Shown: piece by piece, positions 1 to 5,801 of the stretch
Layout: each line of letters opens with the position of its first letter
How positions within the stretch are numbered: the stretch's first letter is position 1
DNA from: an uncultured Prevotella sp.
GTDB taxonomy: Bacteria > Bacteroidota > Bacteroidia > Bacteroidales > Bacteroidaceae
Reading direction: 5' to 3'
Assembly: GCA_900769275.1 (NCBI GenBank)
Contig: CAAGGA010000134.1
Coordinates: 1-10,919, forward strand
Length of the DNA: 10,919 nucleotides
The notes under the pieces: generated by a model
The model's input: the letters and a program-made list of their open reading frames with translations, nothing else
Databases searched by the model: none
What the model was told of the DNA's origin: nothing
Program-made: the position numbers and the translations under genes

Positions 1-282
1 GTGTCAATGAACATGTGGGGCTTCACTCCCGACTATTTCCAGTATTCCGAGGAATATTTCAAGGAGTTCCTGTCTGACCCTGCCAATATCTCCAACCTCA
101 AGTCAGAGTTCTTTATACCATTGATGGTAAATAAACTCATAAACGAGGGAACGGCAACCTGCAAGGTGCTTGATACCACGAGCAAATGGTTCGGCGTGAC
201 TTATCCGGAGGATCGCCCGGATACCGTAGCGAGAATAGCAAGCCTTGTAAAGGAGGGTGTATATCCTGAGAAATTGTTTTAG
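1..282 (+). CDS. C-terminal fragment of a sugar-phosphate nucleotidyltransferase family protein (5' end outside the window)
   Basis: The visible 93 residues match my recollection of the C-terminus of the ~300-residue NTP_transferase (GlmU/RfbA-like) proteins of Bacteroides and Prevotella. The hallmarks are SMNMWGFTPDYF at the start, SEFFIPLMVNKLI in the middle, and KVLDTTSKWFGVTYPEDR with the terminal YPEKLF. Such proteins use an N-terminal Rossmann-like domain to transfer a nucleotidyl group to a sugar phosphate or similar substrate; that domain lies upstream and is not visible, so the substrate cannot be judged. The first codon is GTG, but in homologues I recall it is an internal valine (…PVSMNMWGF…), so the gene is truncated by the window edge rather than starting here. 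The stop is TAG at 280-282. An 86-nt gap separates it from the DHH phosphoesterase, so co-transcription is possible but unproven. Confidence 0.8.
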   Translation: MSMNMWGFTPDYFQYSEEYFKEFLSDPANISNLKSEFFIPLMVNKLINEGTATCKVLDTTSKWFGVTYPEDRPDTVARIASLVKEGVYPEKLF

Positions 283-320
283 GGTGGCAATAACAGAACC
301 TACCTTAAGGAATAGAATCG

Positions 321-353
321 AGGAGGGGAGACCAAGGAGGGGCTTCCCTCCCC
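321..353 (+). repeat. G-rich repeat pair with C-rich partner able to form alternative hairpins
   Basis: AGGAGGGG occurs twice (321-328 and 335-342), followed by CCCTCCCC (346-353). Copy 2 can pair as GGAGGG 336-341 with CCCTCC 346-351 around a GCTT loop. Copy 1 can instead pair as GGGGAG 325-330 with CTCCCC 348-353. The two pairings exclude each other. No U-tract follows on + (it is followed by AAAAAA), so this is not a standard terminator. It lies in the untranslated gap before the DHH phosphoesterase. Function unknown. Confidence 0.4.
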
Positions 354-368
354 AAAAAACAGCTTTAG

Positions 369-1403
369 ATGAACATAAACTTATTGGATGAGGCGGAATT
401 GTCTCATCTGAAGAATATCGTGGCCGAGGCCGGGCGGGTGCTTGTCCTCGGCCATGTCAATGCAGATGGGGACGCTCTGGGGGCGTGCCTCACGATGGCC
501 GAGTATTTCCGCAGGGCGGGAAAGATTGCCAATGTCGTAGTGCCTGATATGTTTCCTGACTTTCTGAGGTGGATGCCGGGGATAGAACGCGTCATGCGCT
601 ATGATAAAGTGCCGCAGACTATAGAGAAGCTTTTGGCCGAGAGCGACACTGTCTTCTGCCTTGATTTCAGCGTTGCATCACGTGTTACTGAGGAATTGGG
701 AGGCAAACTTGAAGCTGCACCAGGCAGAAAAGTAGTGATAGACCATCACCTGAACCCAACGATAAAGGCGCAGCTGACAGTATCACGTCCGGAGATGTCA
801 TCCACTTGCGAGATGATATTCCGTCTCCTCTATCAACTCGGTGACTATGAAACCATGACAAGGAATATGGCAGCCACTATATACTGCGGCATGATGACCG
901 ATACCGGTGGCTTTACATACAATTCCACTCGTCCCGAAATATTCTATATCATCAGCCTGCTCCTTGCAAAAGGCATTGACAAGGATAGGATATACCGCAA
1001 TGTCTTCCACACTTTCAGTCCGATGCGGCTCAGGCTGACGGGTTATGTGCTATACGAGAAGCTCCGTATCTTGACACCCTTGCGCGCATCCTATTACATC
1101 ATCACGAAAGAGGAGCAGAGACGGTTCAACTTTATAAAGGGGGATGCGGAGGGACTTGTCAATATGCCGTTGCAGATAAAGGGACACCGGCTGTCCATAT
1201 CCTTGCGTGAGGATAGCGAGAATGAGAATGTCGTATGGATAAGCCTGAGAAGCGTGGATGACTTTCCATGTAACGAGATGTCCGCACGTTTCTTCAATGG
1301 CGGAGGACACAAGAATGCGGCGGGAGGGAAACTATACTGCAATGTAGCCGAGGCAGAGAAGATTGTGCAGGATGCCATACGGGCCTATGCCCATCTGCTG
1401 TGA
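369..1403 (+). CDS. nrnA: DHH/DHHA1 family phosphoesterase, bifunctional oligoribonuclease / PAP phosphatase type
   Basis: A cytoplasmic phosphoesterase expected to degrade nanoRNAs (2-5 nt) and possibly 3'-phosphoadenosine 5'-phosphate, with metal-dependent catalysis. All signature motifs of the NrnA group are visible. Motif I is H29-V-N-A-D33-G-D35-A-L-G. Motif II has D99 in VFCLDFS. The family-defining D125-H126-H127 lies in VIDHHLNP. Motif IV is CGMMTD178TGGF, and the DHHA1 glycine-rich substrate loop GGGHKNAAGG is at residues 311-320. The length (344) is close to the usual ~310-345. There is no signal peptide or membrane segment. ATG 369 is chosen because motif I then sits about 29 residues in, as is usual. 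AGGAGG motifs upstream are 28 nt or more away and cannot act as an RBS. The NrnA versus pure nanoRNase assignment rests on family resemblance; substrate preference is inferred. Confidence 0.88.
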   Translation: MNINLLDEAELSHLKNIVAEAGRVLVLGHVNADGDALGACLTMAEYFRRAGKIANVVVPDMFPDFLRWMPGIERVMRYDKVPQTIEKLLAESDTVFCLDFSVASRVTEELGGKLEAAPGRKVVIDHHLNPTIKAQLTVSRPEMSSTCEMIFRLLYQLGDYETMTRNMAATIYCGMMTDTGGFTYNSTRPEIFYIISLLLAKGIDKDRIYRNVFHTFSPMRLRLTGYVLYEKLRILTPLRASYYIITKEEQRRFNFIKGDAEGLVNMPLQIKGHRLSISLREDSENENVVWISLRSVDDFPCNEMSARFFNGGGHKNAAGGKLYCNVAEAEKIVQDAIRAYAHLL

Positions 1404-1495
1404 TTGCTTTTTCCCGATATCGCGGTTTCTCCGAGAGCTTGAAGCTTTCTCATAATTTTGGTAATTTTGAGTTAAAAAAACAATGTGCCTGTCGG

Positions 1496-1522
1496 TTGTT
1501 TCTATCTTTTTTAGTAACTTTG
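1496..1522 (+). promoter_or_regulatory. Bacteroidetes-type sigma promoter for the DUF4827 lipoprotein gene
   Basis: A -7 box TAACTTTG (1515-1522) followed by CAC matches the TAnnTTTG consensus. A TTG at 1496-1498 sits 16 nt upstream as a plausible -33 element. Transcription would begin near 1528-1530, about 20 nt before ATG 1548. Two further TAATTTTG matches (1453-1460 and 1462-1469) lie upstream in the same gap and could be secondary promoters. Confidence 0.7.
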
Positions 1523-1547
1523 CACGCAAATTGCTTGAAATGAGTCT

Positions 1548-2189
1548 ATGAACAAACTTTTTTTTGTCTTGTCTCTTGTCTTTGGAACGATGGCGATGCT
1601 TTCGTGCGATGACGTGGAGACATACGCTGAACAGCGTGATGCCGAGCGTGCCGCCATATCACAGTTTCTTGTAGATAGGAAGATAAAGGTCATCTCGGAG
1701 GAAGAATTCCTTGCTAATGACACTACGACTGACGTCTCAAAAAACGAATATGTACTGTTCGAGAATACAGGAGTATATATGCAGATTGTCAGACGGGGAT
1801 GTGGCGAGATTCTAAAGAAAGACGAGAGTGCCGACATCCTCACACGCTTTGACGAGTATAACATCAATGGTGACTCGCTGCAGTTGTCCAACCAAACCGT
1901 ATCCACCGGATACCTGCCTGACAAATATACCGTATGGAATACCAGTGGGTCGTTCTCTGCATCATTCGTAAGTGGGCAGAGTCTCATGTATATGGCGTAT
2001 GGCAGTGCTTCTGTACCTGCCGGTTGGCTCGTGCCGCTGTCGTATATCCGTCTCGGACGTCTTGTTGAGGAGGGAGATGAACTGGCAAAGGTGAGGATTA
2101 TAGTGCCTCATGATCAGGGACATTCCTATGCCAGTCAGGGGGTATATGCCTGCTTCTACGAACTCACTTACCAAAGAGGACTTAACTGA
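1548..2189 (+). CDS. DUF4827-like exported lipoprotein with FKBP-like C-terminal region
   Basis: A 213-residue predicted lipoprotein. It has a short positive N-terminus (MNK), a hydrophobic core (~residues 4-17) and a lipobox MLSC with the acylated cysteine at C20, directly followed by the acidic D-D-V-E. Acidic residues right after the Cys resemble the lipoprotein export signal described in Bacteroidetes, so surface exposure is possible (inference). The C-terminal third looks like an FKBP-type fold: VPAGW at 156-160, LSYIRLGR, a basic/hydrophobic strand ending in IIVPHDQGHSY (184-194), and a final strand VYACFYEL (199-206). It resembles the Bacteroidetes family I recall as DUF4827. Whether it has peptidyl-prolyl isomerase activity cannot be told, because canonical catalytic aromatics are not clearly conserved. 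It has its own promoter and is followed by a hairpin, then glmM, which I recall as a common neighbour in this order. Confidence 0.75.
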   Translation: MNKLFFVLSLVFGTMAMLSCDDVETYAEQRDAERAAISQFLVDRKIKVISEEEFLANDTTTDVSKNEYVLFENTGVYMQIVRRGCGEILKKDESADILTRFDEYNINGDSLQLSNQTVSTGYLPDKYTVWNTSGSFSASFVSGQSLMYMAYGSASVPAGWLVPLSYIRLGRLVEEGDELAKVRIIVPHDQGHSYASQGVYACFYELTYQRGLN

Positions 2190-2195
2190 ATACAG

Positions 2196-2231
2196 AGAAA
2201 GGGAATGCAGCAGTGTGCGTATTCCCTTTCT
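2196..2231 (+). terminator. Stem-loop between the DUF4827 gene and glmM, probable terminator or attenuator
   Basis: AGAAAGGGAAT (2196-2206) is perfectly complementary to ATTCCCTTTCT (2221-2231), an 11-bp stem with a 14-nt loop that can be extended by G-C pairs. It starts 7 nt after the TAA/TGA region ending the upstream gene. The U-tract is short (CTTTCTTGG), with another T-run at 2252-2257, so termination may be partial and glmM may be fed by read-through. Confidence 0.55.
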
Positions 2232-2269
2232 TGGTGAATAATAAATCTGATATTTTTTAGTAAAGACGC

Positions 2270-3658
2270 ATGACACTAATAAAATCTATTTCCGGAATAC
2301 GCGGAACTATAGGAGGAAAAGCCGGAGATACGCTCAATCCTCTCGATATCGTAAAGTTTACATCTGCATACGCTACATTCATCCGCAAGCATACGGCAAA
2401 CCCGTCTAACAGGATTGTCGTAGGGCGTGACGCACGGATTTCAGGAGAAATGGTGAAGAACGTGGTGTGTGGAACGCTCATGGGTATGGGCTATGACGTG
2501 GTCAATATCGGGCTCGCCTCTACGCCTACGACCGAACTTGCCGTCACCATGGCAGGGGCGGATGGCGGCATTATCATCACGGCAAGCCACAATCCAAGGC
2601 ATTGGAACGCATTGAAACTGCTTAATTCCCGAGGAGAGTTTCTGACTGCAGCTGACGGTCAGGAAGTGCTCGCAATAGCAGAGAGCGAGGCTTTCGAATA
2701 TGCTGACGTGGACAATATGGGAAAATATACGGAGGAGAGTTTCGACGACCGCCATATAGAGTCAGTACTGAACCTCCGTCTTGCTGACCTTGAGTCCATC
2801 AGAAAGGCAGGTTTCCGTGTCATTGTCGATGCTGTCAATTCCGTAGGAGGAATTATCCTGCCACGTTTGCTCGACCGTCTCGGGGTGGAATATACCGTTC
2901 TCAACGGTGAGCCGAACGGTGATTTTGCACATAATCCCGAGCCTTTGGAGAAAAATCTCACGGATATCATGCAGCGTCTGTCGCAAGGCGGCTACAATCT
3001 CGGCATCGTCGTGGATCCCGATGTCGATCGTCTTGCCTTTATCTGTGAGGACGGAAAGATGTTCGGAGAGGAATATACACTCGTCAGTGTGGCGGATTAT
3101 GTGCTCTCACATACACCCGGCGCCACAGTCAGCAACCTGAGTAGCACCCGCGCTCTGCGTGATGTCACGGAGAAACATGGTGGCAAATACAGTGCTGCGG
3201 CAGTCGGAGAGGTCAATGTCACCACAAAGATGCGTGAAGTAGGTGCCGTTATTGGAGGAGAAGGAAACGGAGGTGTCATCTATCCAGAGAGCCATTATGG
3301 CAGGGATGCCCTCGTGGGTATCGTGCTCTTCCTCTCGTCTTTAGCGCAGAAGGGAATTAAAGTCAGTGAGTTGCGAAAGACCTTCCCGGAATATTTCATC
3401 GCAAAGAACCGCATAGACCTCACTCCCGCAACCGACGTCGATGCCATTCTTCGGAAAGTAAAGGAGATGTATGCCTCAAGAGAGGATGCTACGGTCAATG
3501 ATATTGATGGTGTGAAGATAGATTTCCCGGACAAATGGGTACATCTTCGCAAAAGTAATACCGAGCCGATTATCCGCGTCTATTCAGAAGCCCACAGCAT
3601 GGACGAAGCAGACGCTATCGGAAAGACTCTTATGGATGTAGTGTATTCTTTCCAGTAG
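2270..3658 (+). CDS. glmM: Phosphoglucosamine mutase (phosphohexomutase family)
   Basis: Interconverts glucosamine-6-phosphate and glucosamine-1-phosphate, supplying UDP-GlcNAc for peptidoglycan and LPS/glycans; cytoplasmic. All four phosphohexomutase signatures are visible. The substrate-entry start is SGIRGTIGG (residues 8-16). The phosphoserine loop is TASHNP with S106. The Mg-binding loop is DPDVDR with D249, D251 and D253. The sugar-binding loop is GGEGNGG around E331, and the C-terminal phosphate-binding loop is RKSNTEP (427-433) followed by R436. The 462-residue length fits the family (445-465). The start at ATG 2270 puts the IRGT motif at the usual place near the N-terminus; no SD is present. 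The GEGNGG loop (glutamate, glycine) fits GlmM or Bacteroidetes phosphomannomutase-like enzymes. A phosphomannomutase or phosphoglucomutase role cannot be excluded from sequence alone, but the Bacteroidales orthologue is usually called GlmM. Confidence 0.88.
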   Translation: MTLIKSISGIRGTIGGKAGDTLNPLDIVKFTSAYATFIRKHTANPSNRIVVGRDARISGEMVKNVVCGTLMGMGYDVVNIGLASTPTTELAVTMAGADGGIIITASHNPRHWNALKLLNSRGEFLTAADGQEVLAIAESEAFEYADVDNMGKYTEESFDDRHIESVLNLRLADLESIRKAGFRVIVDAVNSVGGIILPRLLDRLGVEYTVLNGEPNGDFAHNPEPLEKNLTDIMQRLSQGGYNLGIVVDPDVDRLAFICEDGKMFGEEYTLVSVADYVLSHTPGATVSNLSSTRALRDVTEKHGGKYSAAAVGEVNVTTKMREVGAVIGGEGNGGVIYPESHYGRDALVGIVLFLSSLAQKGIKVSELRKTFPEYFIAKNRIDLTPATDVDAILRKVKEMYASREDATVNDIDGVKIDFPDKWVHLRKSNTEPIIRVYSEAHSMDEADAIGKTLMDVVYSFQ

Positions 3659-3724
3659 TTGTTTGGTTGTTTGGTTGATAGCATTCGACTCCATTGCGCC
3701 ACATCCAACCAAACAACCAAACAA
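3659..3724. repeat. Perfect 19-bp inverted repeat abutting the glmM stop codon
   Basis: The left arm (3659-3677) is a G/T-only sequence built from the 8-mer TTTGGTTG twice after TTG. The right arm (3706-3724) is its exact reverse complement. The 28-nt centre (3678-3705) is non-repetitive. The left arm begins on the base directly after the TAG stop (3656-3658). On + the hairpin is followed by TAAAAAAGG, not a U-run, so it is not a classical intrinsic terminator. It may protect the 3' end of glmM mRNA or, with the adjacent minus-strand terminator, insulate the two converging units. Confidence 0.75.
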
Positions 3725-3756
3725 TAAAAAAGGACATTCCCAAAAAGAATGTCCTT
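3725..3756 (-). terminator. Intrinsic terminator of the ffs-tRNA-Thr transcript
   Basis: Read on the minus strand, AAGGACATTC (3756-3747) pairs perfectly with GAATGTCCTT (3739-3730) around a 7-nt TTTTTGG loop. It is followed by TTTT (3729-3726), a run of six U counting the last two stem bases. This is a textbook Rho-independent terminator starting 5 nt after the tRNA 3' end. Confidence 0.9.
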
Positions 3757-3761
3757 GCTTG

Positions 3762-3835
3762 AGCCTCTTGTCGGATTCGAACCAACGACCCCGAGATTAC
3801 AAATCACGTGCTCTGGCCAACTGAGCTAAAGAGGC
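3762..3835 (-). tRNA. tRNA-Thr (anticodon UGU)
   Basis: A 74-nt minus-strand cloverleaf. The acceptor GCCTCTT pairs perfectly with AAGAGGC, with discriminator T73. The D stem is GCTC/GAGC with GG in the loop. The anticodon loop is TTTGTAA with anticodon TGT (plus-strand 3799-3801), reading ACA threonine codons. The T arm is GTTGG-TTCGAAT-CCGAC. CCA is not encoded (the following bases are CAA). The anticodon stem has a U29/U41 mismatch in the middle, flanked by normal pairs. The SRP RNA gene lies only 4 nt upstream and the intrinsic terminator just downstream, so this is the distal part of a two-RNA transcript. RNase P cleavage at its 5' end would also trim the SRP RNA. Confidence 0.95.
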
Positions 3836-3839
3836 AGAG

Positions 3840-3935
3840 TGGGCAGCTATTTGTATCGCGCCGCTACAACCAACTACCTTTGCTACGTTCCCGTCCTGGA
3901 GGATTCGAAGGGAGCTGGCCGTACAAGACTGCCCA
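3840..3935 (-). ncRNA. ffs: Small signal recognition particle RNA (4.5S RNA)
   Basis: A ~96-nt RNA on the minus strand that would bind Ffh and direct co-translational targeting to FtsY and the Sec translocon. The diagnostic domain IV is present at plus positions 3898-3881. Read on minus it is CAGG-ACG-GGAA-CGT-AGCA: a GGAA tetraloop on a 3-bp stem, flanked by the CAGG and AGCA halves of the symmetric loop, as in E. coli CAGG-UCC-GGAA-GGA-AGCA. The CCT/AGG helix continues below it. Lower helices include GCC(A)GCT with AGCGGC and TTGTA with TACAA. The ends close with TGGGCAG (3935-3929) against CTGCCCA (3846-3840). The rod-like ~96-nt size fits a small bacterial SRP RNA without an Alu domain. 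The exact 5' end is inferred from the terminal helix. An alternative plus-strand fold exists but lacks the SRP core. Confidence 0.82.
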
Positions 3936-4015
3936 TGTTATAATGAATATAAAGTCATTATCATGGATGAAAAACCTGTCGTTGCAAGGGATACCTGCGA
4001 CACGTTTCAGATTTT

Positions 4016-4050
4016 GCGAGTGCAAAGGTAATGCTTTTATCCGAAAAAAA
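4016..4050 (-). promoter_or_regulatory. Bacteroidetes-type promoter for the ffs-tRNA-Thr unit
   Basis: Minus-strand TACCTTTGCAC, with the -7 box at 4030-4023, matches TAnnTTTG; the T-rich run at 4050-4044 lies at about the -33 position. The predicted start near 4015 leaves an ~80-nt leader before the SRP RNA terminal helix. The leader holds a small hairpin TGTCG/CGACA (3977-3981 with 3998-4002 in plus coordinates) and an A/T-rich one (ATAATGA 3940-3946 with TCATTAT 3955-3961). Confidence 0.7.
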
Positions 4051-4173
4051 AGATAATGCCGTAATCTTTTAACTTGTATTAACATCAGCGTATCCTCCAT
4101 TCATGGTTCGTGAAAAACACAAAAAAAACTTAAATATCCGCTTTTACTTTGTAAATACCACTGTAATGATGTG

Positions 4174-4201
4174 TTTATATAACGAAAAATGAGTAACTTT
4201 G
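4174..4201 (+). promoter_or_regulatory. Bacteroidetes-type promoter for the DUF4199-GT2 operon
   Basis: The -7 box TAACTTTG (4194-4201) followed by CA matches TAnnTTTG. A TTTA element at 4174-4177 is 16 nt upstream. Predicted initiation near 4208 gives a ~30-nt leader before ATG 4238. It is divergent from the ffs promoter; the ~160 nt between the two boxes are A/T-rich and hold no gene. Confidence 0.72.
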
Positions 4202-4237
4202 CAGACAATTACGAGGAATAATCATTAATAGGCAAAT

Positions 4238-4786
4238 ATGATAACGAAAGAAGAGTATATACAATTAAAGGCTTTTGCAAGGATAGACGGCTTGGTGCTT
4301 GGGGGGATTATGATGGCAACTTTTCTTACATTTGTACGTAGCCTTACTGATGCAGGATGGCAGATTGCTTACATCATAGGACTTGTTTTCGTGCCGGTTT
4401 TCGTGGCAATGAGAGTGAGGAATTATAGGGACAGGATAGTGGAGAAGCGTGTCAGCTTCCGACGTGCTGCGGCGTATTCCATGTTCTGTTTCGGATATGC
4501 TTCCCTCGTATTCTCGCTTGCCGTGCTGCTATATCTGCAGTTCTTTGACAATGGAGGACTGCTTGCAGGTCTGCAGGAGTATTTCCGCAGTCCGGAGATG
4601 GCAGAGGCAATGAGAAATTATGGAGTCAGTGCCGCAAATATGAAGGCTGAACTGGACGCTGTCTCGGTCTTGCGTCCCGTAGATGTTGCTTTCTCAATGA
4701 TTTCAAATACGCTGATTACAGGGCTGGTATGCAGCCTTGTCATTGCAATGCTGTCACGCCGTGAACCACGGAAAGCTATCAGATGA
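4238..4786 (+). CDS. DUF4199-like integral membrane protein
   Basis: A 182-residue inner-membrane protein with four predicted transmembrane segments: ~17-33, ~40-60 (GWQIAYIIGLVFVPVFVAMRV is only slightly longer than one span), ~78-103 and ~150-171. The loop between TM3 and TM4 is about 45 residues. The N-terminal half and the overall layout resemble the Bacteroidetes family I recall as DUF4199, which commonly precedes a family 2 glycosyltransferase. No catalytic motif is visible and no function is assigned. It is the first gene after the promoter at 4194, and the glycosyltransferase begins 43 nt downstream, so a role as membrane partner of that enzyme is a reasonable guess from context only. 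The C-terminus is basic (SRREPRKAIR), consistent with a cytoplasmic end. Confidence 0.75.
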   Translation: MITKEEYIQLKAFARIDGLVLGGIMMATFLTFVRSLTDAGWQIAYIIGLVFVPVFVAMRVRNYRDRIVEKRVSFRRAAAYSMFCFGYASLVFSLAVLLYLQFFDNGGLLAGLQEYFRSPEMAEAMRNYGVSAANMKAELDAVSVLRPVDVAFSMISNTLITGLVCSLVIAMLSRREPRKAIR

Positions 4787-4829
4787 CACCTGAAAATTAT
4801 AACTTACATCCAACAACTGACAATCGAAA

Positions 4830-5801
4830 ATGAATATATCAGTAATAGTCCCGCTCTACAACGAGGATGAGTCCCTCCCGGAACTCTTTGCATGGATAGA
4901 CAGAGTGATGAAGACCAATGGCTTCACTTACGAGGTCATATTTGTCAACGATGGAAGTACTGACCGTTCCTGGGATGTGATACGGGAGCTGAGAGACAAG
5001 TCGGAGACGGTGAAAGGAATAAAGTTCCGTCGCAATTACGGCAAGTCTCCTGCTCTCTATTGTGGTTTTGCCGCAGCACAGGGTGATGTGGTGATTACCA
5101 TGGATGCAGACTTGCAGGATTCTCCTGACGAGATACCGGAACTTTACCGCATGATAACAGAGGATGGCTATGACCTCGTATCCGGATATAAGCAGAACCG
5201 TAAGCAGGGAGATCCGCTCTCCAAGACTATACCTACCAAGCTTTTCAATGCTACAGCGCGCAAGGTGAGCGGCATACATAACCTCCACGACTTCAACTGC
5301 GGACTGAAAGCCTATCGCAGGGAGGTGGTGAAGAATATAGAGGTCTATGGGGAAATGCACAGATATATACCTTATCTCGCCAAGAATGCCGGTTTCGCAA
5401 AAATAGGAGAGAAGCCTGTGCATCATCAGGCACGTAAGTTTGGCAAGTCCAAGTTTATGGGATGGAACCGTTTTGTCAACGGTTATCTCGACCTCCTGAC
5501 CCTTTGGTTTCTTTCTGCTTTCGGAAAGAAACCGATGCACATCTTCGGTTTTCTCGGCACGTTAGTATTCATGGTGGGCTTCCTTTCCGCTCTCGGTATC
5601 GGTGTCGATAAGCTTTGGGCATTGTATCATAATGTTCCACAGAGACTGGTAACGGAAAGTCCGTGGTTCTATATTGCTCTGACAATGATGATGATAGGCA
5701 CGCAACTTTTCCTCGCAGGATTTATCGGTGACCTCGTAAGCCGTTCGTCACAGAGCCGTAATGACTACCAGATAGAGGAGGAACTGGGATGCGGAGAATA
5801 A
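4830..5801 (+). CDS. Family 2 glycosyltransferase, polyprenyl-phosphate (DPM1/ArnC/GtrB-like) type
   Basis: An inverting GT-A glycosyltransferase expected to move a sugar from a nucleotide donor to undecaprenyl phosphate at the inner membrane. The N-terminal catalytic domain (~1-230) starts with SVIVPLYNE and has VNDGSTD (39-45). The metal-binding DADLQD is at 92-97, with QGD and FNCGLKAYRR further on, as in DPM1/GtrB relatives. Two C-terminal membrane helices (~238-259 and ~280-301) anchor it, like GtrB and ArnC. The length (323) fits. It lies 43 nt after the DUF4199 gene, and its last 13 nt overlap the next gene, which implies translational coupling. The donor sugar and end product (O-antigen, glycan or lipid A modification) cannot be told from sequence. 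Confidence 0.87.
   Translation: MNISVIVPLYNEDESLPELFAWIDRVMKTNGFTYEVIFVNDGSTDRSWDVIRELRDKSETVKGIKFRRNYGKSPALYCGFAAAQGDVVITMDADLQDSPDEIPELYRMITEDGYDLVSGYKQNRKQGDPLSKTIPTKLFNATARKVSGIHNLHDFNCGLKAYRREVVKNIEVYGEMHRYIPYLAKNAGFAKIGEKPVHHQARKFGKSKFMGWNRFVNGYLDLLTLWFLSAFGKKPMHIFGFLGTLVFMVGFLSALGIGVDKLWALYHNVPQRLVTESPWFYIALTMMMIGTQLFLAGFIGDLVSRSSQSRNDYQIEEELGCGE

Noticed and set aside
1..3. GTG as the start codon of the first gene
   Set aside because: The protein begins in the middle of a conserved motif (VSMNMWGF) of a ~300-residue family, so the gene is cut by the window edge.
321..340. AGGAGG motifs as Shine-Dalgarno sites for nrnA
   Set aside because: They are 28 nt or more from ATG 369 with no in-frame start at suitable spacing, and Bacteroidetes rarely use SD sites.
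1540..1551. Tiny upstream frame ATG-AGT-CTA-TGA overlapping the DUF4827 start
   Set aside because: Three codons with no sign of conservation that I can judge; chance is the simplest explanation.
3875..3882. TACCTTTG on the plus strand as a promoter
   Set aside because: It is the complement of the conserved AGCAAAGG segment of the SRP RNA; no properly spaced -33 element and no gene follow it.
3841..3934. Structured RNA on the plus strand (GTTCCC/GGGAGC and GTCC/GGAT helices)
   Set aside because: The plus-strand fold is possible, but the CAGG-ACG-GGAA-CGT-AGCA core of SRP RNA, the promoter and the terminator are all on the minus strand.
3808..4056. 82-residue plus-strand reading frame
   Set aside because: It runs antisense through the tRNA and SRP RNA genes, has no recognisable domain and no promoter or RBS.
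4839..5540. 233-residue minus-strand reading frame opposite the glycosyltransferase
   Set aside because: It is a shadow of a well-conserved GT2 gene; the composition is rich in His, Tyr and Leu without any domain pattern.
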